Below are positions 13,101 through 28,100 of a stretch of DNA of 64,000 nt, in pieces. Origin of the DNA: Corbicula japonica (Eukaryota > Mollusca > Bivalvia > Venerida > Cyrenidae). The stretch spans positions 3,286,001-3,350,000 of the forward strand of contig JAZAYU010000013.1 of NCBI GenBank assembly GCA_038501625.1, given 5' to 3'. The notes beneath the pieces were generated by a model. It searched no databases and was not told where the DNA came from. It worked only from the letters and a program-made list of their open reading frames with translations. Positions within the stretch are counted from its first letter, which is position 1; each line of letters starts with the position of its first letter. The translations under genes and the position numbers were made by a program.

Positions 13101-16100
13101 CTATTAATTGTTTTACTTTATTTTATATAATTCTCTGAACAAAGTATTATGCACAGATGGATGGTTGACCAATGCACAAATTAGAGACTAATTGCTCCCA
13201 CTGATATTTCAAAAAGCTGCAAGCTATTTCTTGTTTCCTTTTCAATTTCATGGAGCAAGCAATTTCCTACATTGATCTGTTGTTTACAAATTGGGGTGCA
13301 AGGAGTTTGTTATGCTTACTGACCCAGTTCAGAAATGTTGCAAACTTTTATTTCTTGAGCAGTTTCAAATTTCACTGACAACTTTATAATTTATGTACTG
13401 AAAATGATACATTTTAAAAATTATCTGTACAGAATCTTGGGTCTAGAATTTCATGTCAGATCTGAAGCAAACTCCATGACACCAGTTACCACCTTAACAA
13501 TTAATTGAATATTGAGTTCCTAGCAACAATGTATGGACTGAGCAAGTCATGTGTTAGCTGATGATGAAGATGACAACAACGATGATGACAATGATGATAA
13601 TGATGTTTGTACTGATTTTACCCCTTTCCTCCATATATACACCTTTTTGGCTTGGGTGAACATTGAAGATCCAGATCTTTGCCATCTGATCAGGATCTAC
13701 ACTGTTCCCTTTTAGATTCATTTAATTATGGTTATATCTGACCAAGATGAAACCTGTGTAGATCCAGATCATATGGCATGGATTTGCTGGCTTATCTGGA
13801 TCTACACTGGTCGCACATGCAATAGAATGCATATATATGGAGTAAAAGGTTAATGCACAATGATTCTGATTTATAAACTTTTAATCTGATGAAGGAAACT
13901 GAAAATTCAACAGCTGCTGAGTGAAATCAGCCTCCTTTTGTCTTTTTGATGTCAAAGGATAATGATTACAACAGCAGAGGAGTTCAAAAAAGTTAATTTT
14001 ATACATTTTTGCAACAAATATTCAAATAAAGTTATCAATATTTCACTGTCTCAATACATGTATTAAATAAAGGATACAGGAACATCCAGCTGGAATGACA
14101 GTTCTCATATCATGAATCTGTATTAAAAATTTGCAGACAAAATTGAAAAAGTAAATATTTCAAGAATTTTCAATTTTTTTATCATCTTCTAAAACTAAAA
14201 GAAACCTGACAAAAACTGAAAAAGTGTTATAATAATACACTAAGCAGCTTATCAAGAACAACAACAACAATATTTATTTTACTATCATCATCATCATCAT
14301 CATTAGTATCATCATCATCATCATCATCATCAGTATTATAATTATCATCATCATCATCATCATCAATATAATTAATATTATGTTCGTTATTCATCTCATT
14401 TTCAGAAGGATTACATTTCATTGTGCTGGAGTAAATACCATATCTGGCAAAAAGTATAAAGTACCTTTAATGGTCCCACCCCCTCAAAAACTAAGACAAC
14501 TTCACATAAAAATGGCTAAAATAGCTCGATCACAAAAAATAAAACAGAGGCACAAACAATGTCAACAGGTAATCCAACCGATTAATTTAAAATTTAAATC
14601 TAAAACACACACTCCATCAAAATTGTTACCTCCTGCAGCTTATATATCCAAAATCTACTTGAAAAAAGGACATTTTTTAACAGAGTGTCGGTATATCTCC
14701 CATCTCAAGCCAGTAAAAATGATAGGTAAAGCAAAGCACCAGTGTTAAATTTCAAATTTCACCTGACACAAGTAATTTAAATAGGCCTGAGCTTTTTTTT
14801 CTCCATAAAGATCAGATTCAGGTAAGTAAAAGAAACACATCTTTTAACTTAAAGAAGTGTTCAAATTCAAATAAAATTTATTTTTAAGTGATTAAAATTG
14901 AATTGTAGACTTTGACATATGAAAAATGCAAATGTGATTCAAAAGTTGATTTAGTGGTCTAGAATTGCATTATCAAAAGGTATAAAGCACTTACTACGAC
15001 AATCTCCCTATTTTGGCACTGAATCTCAGTGATATTCGATGATTCCTTTTTCAATCGGTAATAAATCAATTTACAACATGATAATTATAACAATATCAGT
15101 ATTATAATATCTATTGACACAAATGGTCCTTATAGAACATAAATAGATGATGAACACAAAATACATTTATTCCATGTGATTTCCATAACTTCATACATTT
15201 AACCCTTTCCTCCATATATATGCATTTTAAAGAATGTGCGACCAGTGTAGATCTAGATCAGCCAGCACATCCATGCCGTCTGATCTGGATCTGCACTGGT
15301 CGCATTTTGGTCAGAAATAACCTAACAAATCACAAAACAAACAGTGCAGATCCTGATCAGACAGTGCTGGATGTGCCGGCTGATCTGGATCTACACTGTT
15401 TGCCCACGCAATAAAGGTGTATCTATGGAGGAAAGGGTTAATGTAAACCTGCTATTGTTTTGTACTTGTAAAATGTGCCATTATTCAAGGGATTTTTCGC
15501 AGAAATTTGGACAGAATAAAACAATGTAGATCACAACACTGATCAGACTACACAGATGCACAGTCTGAGCTGATCTGGATCTATATTGCAGATTCAACAT
15601 CTGATCTGTGACTACATTGCAGATTCAACATTATGATCTAGGTCTACATTGCAGATTGAACATCTGATCTGGGTCTTCTATGCCACAAGTAGTCTAATTT
15701 GGGTCTACACTGGAAACAGATGTGACTCTATTAAGGATTTGTATAATTTTCTGTTCATGGTCCTTGACTGAATAATAAACAGTGTACGGGCCAGTATAAA
15801 ATAGTAAAATAGATCCCAGCTTAATAGTCCTGTAATTGCAACTAACAACTATTAAGGAAGCCAATTCCTGTGTGAAAGCTACATAACATGGTAAGTGATG
15901 TCTCTTTAGCAGAAACATTAATGATCGGTGCTTGCAACTCCAGTCTCGATCAAATATTGACAGATTGTACCTTTGCAAAAACAATTCAATTCCGAAAAAG
16001 TTATTTTAGTTTTATGACTAATTCTGATTGTTTGACATATCATTTTTGGAGAAAATTGTCACTTTCAAGGCAAACAAATGATTTTCTGTCAACAAATTTA

Positions 16101-19100
16101 ATCTTTCTTAAGCATTGAGAAAGAGAAAAAATGAATCCTGGCCAATATGACAACTTTGTACATATGACGTTTATTATAATTCAAGGGTTGAACTTAGAAT
16201 GTAACGACTTTTTTGGCAAAGTTTGTATGAAATCATAATATTTCTATGACAAAGAAATCCTCTCCCTTGTTCTTACGTTCTTGAACGCACCTCACATACA
16301 GAATATGTGCACCTTATATTATCTGTAGCACCAATAAGACTCCAGGAGGTGTGGGCTTAGAAGCAGCGAGGTTGCTATAATAGTATCTTTTTACTGAAAC
16401 TTATATCCCTTTTGAAATGCAAAACAGGACACTTAAAGAGGATAAACTATATAAAACAAATAAATATTTAGATAATTTGTAATTTGAGAGTATTGAAACT
16501 AATATGACAACAAAAAATATGAAGAAAATGGAAACTTTGTGATATTTGATGTTTGATAATGATGTAATAAGAATATATCAAAATATAAAATGGTAATTAT
16601 ATTACTACATCATCTTCTTTTTGTAATTTAATCCTTTATTAGCAGCATAAATACATAAAATTTAAACTAAAATAGAGAAAATATATAGATTAATTGTTAC
16701 TTGAGAGCCATTACATACTTACATTTAAAAAATTTCCACTAAAAGTCTTTTTAAAATTAAAAACAAACATTCCAAACAGTGACACATTATGTCCCTTTTA
16801 AAAAACTATAAACAAACTAAACAAATTCAGTTTTAACTGCCACTCGAGTGTAAATGAGTCTTCTAAAATCAGCAGAATAAAGCAGAACTCATTTACACCT
16901 ACCCGATGCTAAATATCTTAACCCGCCACTTCATTTATCTAAAGCAAACAATTGTTCAAATAAAAGAAAAATCTTAACCGATTTAATCAATCAGAATTAA
17001 AATACATAAATTGACCTCATTTGTACATAAACTGTAATATCAAGAAAGTAAGTTTTGGCATATACTCCAACAAATTATAATCAGAATCAGTTTTGTAGGG
17101 ATGGGGGAGGAAGGGTGGGGTTGGCTTTGCAATGGTTTTCATTGCATGGTTTACCAAAATATTTTCAGTACAGAAATAACAGTTTTCTGGGTCTCAATCC
17201 AATATGACTCAGATCAAATCCACTTGAATCTGACCATTTAACTCTATACAAGTTTTTATGCATGTGCAACAAGTGTAGATCCAGATCATCAATGCTGTCT
17301 GATCAGGATCTGCAAGGTTCGCATTTTGGTCAGAAATAACCTAACAAATCATAAAGCGAACAGTGCAGATCACTGATGTGCCCGCTGAACTGGATCGACA
17401 CTGTTCGCCCACGCAATAAAGTTGTGTCTATGGTGGAAAGGGTTAATATAACAACTTTTATCCTGTCCAGACAGGACTAGGATACATTAAGACTCAAAAA
17501 TTACTGTAACTGTAAAATAAATGTTAACTTGACCCAAGAAAGTTCAGCCATTTTATCCAATGTTTTGTCCCATTATAATGAAACTAATAATTACTTTTAA
17601 AAACCTGGTCATCTGTAAACCCCAAGGTATCAGTTTCAAAAATTGAACTTGTTTTATGACGTTGAAACTGTAACAAATGAAAGCTAGCAAGATTAAATCA
17701 AAACAAGAGCCCAAGACAATATTATATGCTTTAGTAAATGTAAATATTTATGTTATGCACTAAAGATTTCATTTAAAAACAAATGTAATAGCACTTAAAA
17801 TGTTAATATGATAAAGCTCTCAACATGTGGAAACCAGTCTCATAACTCTAGCTTTTGATAGGTCAGATCGGAGACTTAGCTTAAATTCAACCAATCATCT
17901 GCTTAAGATACGAAACTGGTCTCTAAACTCAAGTTTTATGAACTCTGTGGACCAGGGTTCAAGATCATAAAACTAAGATTGGAGACCAGTTTCAAATGTC
18001 AAGCATCTGATTGGCTGAAATGGCCACTTGTTGACATTTCAGCCAATCAGATGCTTGAGGTTGGCAACCATTCACCATTTCAGCCAATCAGATGCTTGAG
18101 ATTTGAGACTGGTCTCCTGATTTAGTTTTATGATCTTGGGCCAGGTCCTGAGAAGATCAGAAACTTTGTAACCCAAAAACACTTTTATGTCATCATTTAA
18201 TCATTACTACCTAACCTACTATAAATACAAAAAATCACAAACCTTCCAAAACTGAACATTAATTACTTTTATCCTGTCACACCTCTCACATGCACTGTAT
18301 TATATCATTATTATATATGATGATATTAGTCCTGGTGATTGGTGGATTTTTCACTTGCTCAGTAAAAAATCTTTTACAAGTTGTCCGAATGATATATATG
18401 AAATTTTTCCTCACTTTAAGGTTTAAAATTATTACTAATATTTTGAAAGATAATAACAAAAACAAGCCATCAGCATGCCTGTATTGCCAACCATAACATC
18501 ATTTATCATTGAAAATATCAGTAACAAATAATAAATTTTGGAATACTTTAACTTTTTATTTTTTGTAAATAATAATTCATACAACTGCAACAAAATTATA
18601 GTTCTTCTAATTAGCTATTATCGTACTCCAAAGATACGGCTTTTATTCCATATGCCACCAACATAGATCGAGATCAACCTGCACATAAATGCATTCTGAT
18701 CAGGATATAGACTATCTTCTAAAATTTATTAGCAAATTTTGCATAATTTCAACATTTGCAGGCCATTAAAAATATCAACATTTTCAAAATGTCAAACCTT
18801 TACAATTGTTTAACCTACCAGAATTCCAAAATGTCCAAATAAATAATTAATCCTTATTTCACTTTTAGTGCAGAAAGAAAATTAATTTCAAAGAAGCAAA
18901 ATGAAAAAAGGAAAATTTTTAATATATATTTCCACTGGTTTTAAATTTGGTTAAACTTATTCATCACTAATAAAGCTGATTTTTAAAATTTACAGCTTTT
19001 CAGGTAAAATGTAAACATAATATTTTATCTCTGTATTTGGTGAAATATAAAATTTCAAGCTCAAGAAGTTAAAAGTTCAAAATCCTTACATTTGAAAAGT

Positions 19101-22100
19101 TAACCACTCTCGGTTCAATAGCATCCTACATCTCAGTTATGAGCTAATCAATTAGCTCCATTTTTCACTGAGTTTGCTGACACTGGCATGTTCGCTCCTT
19201 AAAAAAATGGTTGCGTTTTTTGACAATTAAATGCCCACCACACCATGAAATCAACACCTCAAATCTACACCAGTCTGTCCCCAGTAAAGTTCACCTCAGT
19301 CTCCGCAAAGCCAATCCTGTCATCCCACAATGCACCACTTAATATTTCAAATAAAAATGCATAAATATCTATCTCAATCTCTTAAGTTACATATCTTTAC
19401 GCAATACAATGAGTACAAACTCTGTAATCATTTCATTTTTAATAATTTGTCAAAAGTTTATCTTCATTTTACATCTTTTGACTGATCGTATGAAAACTAA
19501 TCCAATTATTGTGGAGCAACCAACCTCTTCGCAGATGGATGTATTACCCGATTATCATCTTATTGCCCGAAAAGGTATCTAAATAGTAATTTGGTGTAAC
19601 CAGGTAAATTTGTCATTGGTTAATGTTTGACATTGTCCATCAATATTTAACAGAAAGGGCATGGATAACACGGATGACAGTATTTTACACTTATAAAGTC
19701 ATCTCCATGATTTTATTACCATTAATTTCAGGTTTTACATCCATACAGTACTGTTACAAGATTTAAATTTCAGTTCTCAAAGTGACAAACAGATAAAAGA
19801 GGGAAAGAGAGAAAAAACACCAATAAGGCCACAACTATTTAGGGACATAAGGGCAAAATGCAGTCATTTATAACCGGAATAAATCAAGCCATGGCAGCCT
19901 GGTGAGGTCCCAAGATCATAAAACTAAGGAAGACCAGACTCAAATCTCAAGCATCTATTTGGCTGAAATGCTGACTGGCCGTCATTTCAGCCAATTTTAA
20001 CTAAATCTGATTTCAAGCATTTGATTGGCTTAAATAGCAACCAGCTGCCATTTCAGCCAACCAGATGCTTGAGATTCTAGACTGGTCTCCTTATTTTGTT
20101 TTACGATCTTGGGCACAGGAGTTTGAAAACATTGCCCCCACAGGTCTTGTACTAAAAAATATATTCTTAATTGTTTTCAAGATTGTCATTTGAATTCCTA
20201 GCATTCTTCTGCACTTCTTGTGAAGTAGACTGTTGAAAGTAATGATAAGTATCTACACTTGTTTTGTGGTAATTGATTATAAAGCTTTTAAGGATATATA
20301 TTATATACATTTGATTAAATATCCACAATGATATACTTTCAAGCAAAACTTTTCTTAAAGTTGTAACTTTTCTTATTTACAGATCCCATGCTAAGCTTTA
20401 ACATGTCTATCAAATATATTTTGCTCATAAGATGCATATGGAATTCCTGGTATACAGTGTTGGCCTGACATTTCAACCTTAAGTATCATAGATCCACTGA
20501 TAGCCTTTTATCAATACAGTTTGCCACATATTGAAATAGGGATAAACAAAAGTTACCTTTCAAGAGATTTCTCTCAAATTATGATAACATATTACCTTTA
20601 AAATATAACCTTAAAGAGGCCTGGTAACATATGAATGTAAGTGAACACAACTCATTGGCATGACTGTGTTAGTGACAGAAAGAGAGGATAGACAGGATGA
20701 GATATGTAACCTGAAATTAATCTAAAAGTAACTTAATATGTAAATCCTGATTTGTCTGCAGGAATGTGCAGCTGATCTGGATCTACAATAATTGCTGATT
20801 TGTCTGCAGGAATGTGCAGCTGATCTGGATCTACAATAATTGAAGATGGTATATAAGCTGTATCCAAGGAGTAACTTCATCAACGTCATATAATAGTGTC
20901 TCAACACATGTGTGACCCAATGTAGATCCAGATCAGTTGGCACATTTGTGCCATCTGATCAGGTTTTGCACAGATTGCATCTTGGTCAGAAATAACATAA
21001 TGAATCAGAGGGCAAACAGTTTAGATCCTTATCAGATGGCATAGATGTGCCAGTTGATCTGGATCTACACTGTTTGCCCTTGCAATAAAGGTGTATCTAT
21101 TCAGGTAAGGTTAAGGTTATGCATGCTCTGAGACTGCTTCTTTAATCCAAAGTATTAGATGAAAATTTATTATTTGTCTCCTACTTAGTATTTGATAGAT
21201 AATGGATGACGTACCCCTTCATAATACTCTGTTCTGTTTTCATTGAACTTTTTCTTATCTTTTATATTGCTCCCTTCTGAAGATCAAGGGTTATAAATTA
21301 ACAATCTTTATAAGAATTCTAGGTTAAGTACACATGAAAAATAATTCTAATCCAAGTGACCAGATACCTTTTTTTATGACCAAAATAAATTGTAAATGGC
21401 CATACTCTAAGCACTAATTTCCTGCTTCAGCAAAGCAATAATTTTCAGGAGACACATTCAAATGCAACTTCAACGCTCAATAAACTGCTACATATATTTA
21501 AAATTTCTTTTTTGAAGATTTTCTTTATTCTACTATAGCAAAGAAAAGTAATGTAAGCATGGCTTGCTTCCTATCATTTCAAGTTGTGAGAAATGAGGCA
21601 CTGAGTGTGTTTTAGGAAAATGATGTATCATAACAAAAGATATGCCTTACAGCCAAAATGTTTAGCAAAAACTGCTTTTTAAACTGAAAAAAAAATTTAA
21701 TGGCCAACCATTTCACAAGCTTTGTATTCATATATTCTATTAAAAAATCCAATTTATGATATCAGGTTTCAAGCTGTAAAATGTTGCAAATTTGTTTAAG
21801 TGCTGTTTTAACAAAATTATAAGTGTCCATTTTATGTGTTCTTTCCGTTTTCAAATTTAAGATAAACATCTTTGAACTCTTAGGTTTATCACCTTTTTGT
21901 AACAATTATAATAAATAACTATAAAATTTTACAACTTTGTAGTTCCTGACATTAAATTGTATCTGAGGCCCAAGGACAATAAAGCTTACCAAAGAACAAA
22001 CCTTAGATCAGACATGGTGACCTAGTTTTGAATCCAGACTGACTGACAAAAGATGAAAACACTTTCCTTGGATTTGACCTGGTGATCTAGTTTTCAGTCA

Positions 22101-25100
22101 AGACCGGCTCACAAAAGTAAGAGCAAATTCACTGGATTGATGTGGAGATCTACGGCCAAGCTGAGTCTATGAAAGTTTTAATTTCATAGGTTTGTGGTAT
22201 GGAGAATGACTGTGTCACTTGAAAAATAGTTAAATAGTTATTGACTTAGAATCACTTAAACAAGACATTGATTTCCAAGATTTAAACATCACCAAACTAA
22301 TTTGAGCAAACTCTATTCCTGCTTCCTATTTGTATTCATTCTCATTACATGGTAATAAACTAAAATTCTACATCAGATTTATTTTTCAAAAGAGGTTTAA
22401 AAGGTGTGCAATTTGCTCACCTGAGCATTTAAGTAACCTGTTCTCCCACGCCATAAAGCCAAATATATGGAGGAAAGGTTTAAACTGGAAAACAAATTGT
22501 GATATCCATCTACATGGATTGACAGTACCAGTTAGCTACAAAACATGATATAGCTTGCACATTGCATAACTAGGAATATTTTAGTGTCAATAAATGATTG
22601 ATGAAATAATTACAATAAAGCATTACCTTAGATGAACTTTATAATACTGGAAAATACTCTTCATACAACTCCAAAGTCCTCCAAGGTGCCGTTTTAGAAC
22701 ACTAAGATATTCAGTCCAAGTAAAATGATCTTGAGACAAGTGAAGAAGTATCCTCTAGCTAAGGATATAATCTTCACATTGTTTTAGTATAATCTTGAAG
22801 GTATTTAAGAGGTTCTTGATGTTTTATCCAATTTATGATAATAAAAGTATAAATTACAACACCCACGACAGCTGGACTGATAAGACGTCACCTAGATATT
22901 AAACCCCTTAATCCTTGCAAAATACACAGGACCTTTTTTGAATTTGGATCAGACCATTCCTTGTTCTCAGGGGTGTTATGCAGAAATTTGTTTACTTATG
23001 AACCCTGAACAGACATGCTCTGTTATGCTGGTTGATTTGAGTCTACATTTTTATGCTTATTTAAAAGAAGTAAACAAAGTTTAGGTACAATATAAGGTAA
23101 ATTAAGAACTACTGAAATATAATAAAATAGCATCCTTTACCTGTAGTTTGTATAGTGACAGAAAAAAATTAATTCATCATATATTATGAAAACATTATTT
23201 CCAATTTTACAAATTATCTCCCTTTATTTCCATCAAAATTCTGTTTTCACTGAATGCTTATGTTGCCAATTCCAATTCACTTTAAATTTCACAATTTTTT
23301 TTTAATCTACACCATACAAAGAATGAAGCTGATCAGATAATCAAAGCAAAACAAGAAGACCACAACTTGACAGTTCAATCAATCTGAGAAGTCCTTCTAC
23401 CTTAATGCTCCACCTGCATGGCTGAGGGCAAGTGGGAAGCCATAGAACTAATTCCACACAAATCTGAGAATTTTCAAACAACCTCGTTTCCACTACTCAA
23501 CTTAAATTTCAAATTAATGCAGATCTATTAGAATATGTTCAAACTACGCCCTGATTTCAAAAAGCATATAAAAAACCAGCAACTGAAGTATAGATGACAA
23601 GAACACAATTCAAAATACATAAAAAAGGCTTCCAACAACTTAAAACTACTTGTATTATAAGTAATTTTGGAGTACTTTTCAAAGGTAGATGTGTAACATG
23701 GTGAAACAAAATCCTAAATATGTTAAACAGTTCCTGATATATAACAAACATTTCTTTTTTTTGCGGACCAAGAACTTGAAAACGCATCCACCCTTCAATA
23801 ACAAAATATGAATGAGGCACTTGAATGAATGAAGGGCTGTGATGAGGTGTGTGTTTAATACAAAATAATCAATTCAATGCAGAAATGGATTATTGTTCAA
23901 ATTGAAATTAGCAAAAAATAGAGACAAACCCATTATTTAAGTTACAGAATGACCTAGATCTTGCAACCCACTGAAAATCTTTCAGTCATACATTACTGTA
24001 GTTAAGAATCCACCAAATTTAACTGTTGAAGAAATGTCCCTTTGTGTCTTAACCCTTAACCCCACAGGTTATGGCCCTTATTACATGGGTGAACAGTGTA
24101 GATCTCGATCAGCTGGTACATTTTTGTCATCTGATCAGTATGTACTCTGTTAACTTTCAGATTTATTAGAATTTTTACTTACCAAGAATAAAAAGTGATT
24201 ATTCAGATTCGATGGCACAAGTCTGCCAGATGATCTGAATCTAAACTGTTTGCCCAGGGAATATAAGTTTAAGAATCATATTTAATCATTATTCTTTATA
24301 AATATTACGAAGTTCATCATTCAAAATCATGCATGACATTTTGAATAAGATTTCAATTAAATACATTTATAAAATGGCTAAGTTAAGTTCATACCTTGCC
24401 CTTATTCCATAACAAATAACAAAACCTCCAAGACCGAATTATCACAAAAACATCTCAGAATAAACAAAAAATGTAAAAAAAACACTCTGTTCCCATGCCA
24501 TATAAAATAACCCTAAATATTTTATGTACCCATGGTGTCAAAATGTCAATTTTATCAATGATAAATATAACAGTGAAATGTCCCTTTGGAATGCCAAATT
24601 CCATCTATATTGTTGTTTAAACTGGCAATCTGCGTAATTTCTGTAACAACTTAACAACCAACATTCTGTGTAAGTATCCATTTGATGTGAAAATTTCAAA
24701 CAATCTGAAATATTTTACCAAGTTTGAGCCATATGCCATTTCAGCCAGTTAGATGCTTGAGATTGAAAACTTGTTTCCTGATAAAGTTTTATGGTCATGG
24801 GCCCAGGCAAAAACACAGTAATCTTTGTTCCATTTTTTCTTACCATTGGCTCCGACATAATTTTAAAATCATTGGAATTAATTGTTCCATAAATGGCATG
24901 TTTTCACAACTGGTCTTTATTTTCATGATCTTGGCATAATCTTATCAAATTGCAAAAACTATTATGTTATAGATCAAACAGACTCAAATGGGTGAATGTG
25001 CCACTGCAGACATATCTAAAATTGTGAATGTTGCAATGTGAACTTATCTAAATGAGTGAACGTGACATTTAGGACATATCTCAAAGAGGGAATGTGACAC

Positions 25101-28100
25101 AGTAATCATATTCCATAGAGTGAATGTGACATCCAGAACATATTTAAAAGATGAATGTGACATTAGACCCTGCTCTTAAATGGAGAAAACCTTCAATCCA
25201 TGGCATGTCCATTCCATCTGATTAGAAACTACACTGTTTGCTGTTTTATTCGTTAGGTTATTTCTGACCAATAAGCAAACAGCATAGATCCTGATCAGAT
25301 GAAGAGGATGTACAAGCTGATCTGGATCTACACCTGGTCTACACTGTTTGCACCTGCCATAAACCCTATATATATGAAGTAACGGGCTAATCTGTTGTTG
25401 TGTATTAACTACTGTTTTTATGGCTGATCTTGTCTGGGCTGTTGTAAGTGGACTCTTCCTGATATACAGAATATCTCTATACTGAATATTGAGATGGGAT
25501 TACCTCGGCTTTGTTGGCGTAGCTGTCTCAGTGCCAGCCGGATCTTCTTCTTCTCTTCATAGTCCTGGGTCTCACTCAACTGAAATAAACATAATTATGT
25601 TGTATATACAAGATATCTATGAAAGTTGTAATATATTATGATCCAAAAAATATTGAATAATAATTATGCAATATTTTTTGGATCATAATAAATATATTAA
25701 GAGAATATATGATTATAAGCTGCCACTGTTATGAACCCATGTTTGGCTTGGGATATATAAATGATTTGAAGGTAAACTCTTACAAAATAACTATGATGAT
25801 TGTTCTGTGTATCTTTGACTGACTCAAGACTCAGCTAGGTCTACCGTAAAAAAAGTGAATACAAAGCTAACCCCCCCCCCCATTCACACACTCCTTTCGA
25901 TCTTGAAAAGGTTTAGCTGAAAATTATCTGGATCTGTGCTGCCTGATCAGGATCTACCATGTTTGTTTTTTTATTCATTGTATTATTTCTGGCCAAAAAG
26001 GGAAGAGTTTAGATCCTTATCAGATGGCTGATCAGGATTTACCATTTGCACAGATTACTTACTGGGAAGTTAGCTTCCAAAAATGGGGTCCCGTTTAGGC
26101 CGTTAATATTCTCTAGGGCAGGTTAGCATGACCCAATCATGTCAAAACAAGTACAATATTGTAAAATTTGTTTATTTATTGATTACTTCAGGAATAACAA
26201 GTCTTTCATGCACAGGATTATTACCTGGTGCTAATTACTTTTTTTTAATCACCTGATGCTAATTCAGCAATGACGATCAGTTTTTCATTCTGTAAAATTT
26301 ATGATAACGATAACAGGCAAGTGATACAAAACTAATATCAAAACAAGCTAACACCTTCTGTACATAATTCTTTGATACAAAAGGCATTTCACTCCAAACT
26401 TAAACCCTAAAACATTCAAAACCATATTTTTCATGATATTACATAATTTTATTGGCCATATAACACTTTACTTGTTAGAAAATACTTATGAATAAATCCA
26501 AAACAAATATTAGCAGAACTTTGGGAGTAATTTTATAGATCTTGCTACCTATGTTTGAGGTTTTGTTAGTCTTATGATAATAATTTCAAGTGATGCATTT
26601 AATGGGTTTAGTTTTGAAATTGGAGAAAATTCAATCTGATGGTTTTCATCTGACCTCTTCTTTTCATTTATAACAGCTATAAGATTAGATGTAAATAAGC
26701 CACACATTTAAAATGAAAGGAATATAAAAAGTCTGATATAAAACTCAGCTCAGGGGGGTCTCGAAGATGTGATGTTGTTTACACTTTGGTAATATATTAG
26801 TGTCTTCTTCAATCTGCCAAATAAATAAATAAATTAATTTAACCCATTACTCCATGGGTTCCAGCTTATATCCCATGTGTGACCAGTGTATATCCAGACC
26901 AGCATGAATCCTGTCTGATCAGGATCTACACCATATAAAAGCAAACAGTATAGAACACGGACGTGCAGGACTACCTTGGTCTACACTGTGCCCAAGATCA
27001 TAAAACTAAATCTGGAGATCAGTCTCAAATCTCAAGCATCTGATTGGCTGAAATGGTGACCAGTTGCCATTTCAGCCAATCAGATCCTTGAGATTTGAGA
27101 CTGATCTCAAAACTTAGTTTTATGATCTTGGGCCATAGTCGCAAATTGTGTCAAATGCTCAAGGTGCTTAGCACATCCTGGGTTAAATATTTCTATTCCA
27201 CCTTATCATCAAACTATATTGCCTCTCTTCAGTTACTGTTGACCCCATGTTCACTTAGTTTGCTGTATTGCAATCATAACATAATTTTTCACACAATTTG
27301 CACAGGTAATTTAGAGCAATTAAAGAGCAATTATAAAGAAGGTTTATACTGACAATGTGACTACAGGATAAATCTTTTGGACAAATAAGCAGAGGTCAGC
27401 AGTTTACAATTGATGAATTTCGATTGATATTTACATATTCATGAAAAATCCTTCTGAAGTGCCTCTTGAAACTAATATGGTATTGAACACAAAATGTCAA
27501 GAGGTCAAGGCTCTTCGGATCTATTACAACCCATTTAAAGACACTCTTCCCATATTTTACACAAAATCTGACATTTTAATGTGAGAATACAATCCTTTCG
27601 AAACCGAATTATTTTCTGTTTTGACCAATATACTATATTAAATCTTATCTTTGATGTGTATTGTTACATGTCAGCTTTAGCAAAATGTTAATGTTGAAAA
27701 CCAATTATAAACTTTCACTTCACTTAGGTAATACCCTCAAGTGAAAAGGACAAGTAGTTCCAAAGTAATAGTCAACAATAAATTTGATGTTAAAGTTGCA
27801 TTTGAATGGGGCATTACTCAAGAAATAGCGAAACAGAAGTTATCATTCTTGTGGTCACCGACAGTATTTTCATGAAAATGATATGTTCCAAGTAATAAGC
27901 GAATAAGACAAGAACTTTTCAAGTTTCATAAACATCATTAAGTTTCATGTTAAAGTTGGGGGATTACCAGATGACACTGCTGCTGCCAGACAATGGCATC
28001 CCTTTGACAATGTACACTGTGTCTTCCTGCTATCACAGGCGTCAGAAATATATAATATAGGGAAATAAAAATTATATATTTTGGCTAACCAACCATGCTT

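Larger units (their letters stand above)
11026..25503. other. 14.5-kb intron, repeat-rich
   Basis: This is a phase 1 intron between the third smoothelin-type repeat exon and the large disordered exon. The interval 11026-12779 shows nothing identifiable. From 12780 onward it holds the MITEs, fold-backs and microsatellites listed separately, and 21990-22160 contains a diverged molluscan GACCTGGTGATCTAGTTTT repeat fragment. No additional exon with compatible phase was recognised. Confidence 0.6.

Noticed and set aside
14227..14421. Poly-Asp open frame on the minus strand
   Set aside because: It is a translation of the (TCA)n microsatellite.
14380..14748. 122-residue plus-strand open frame with basic composition
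   Set aside because: It is not similar to anything I recognise, begins in a microsatellite, and lacks splice or promoter support in the middle of an intron.
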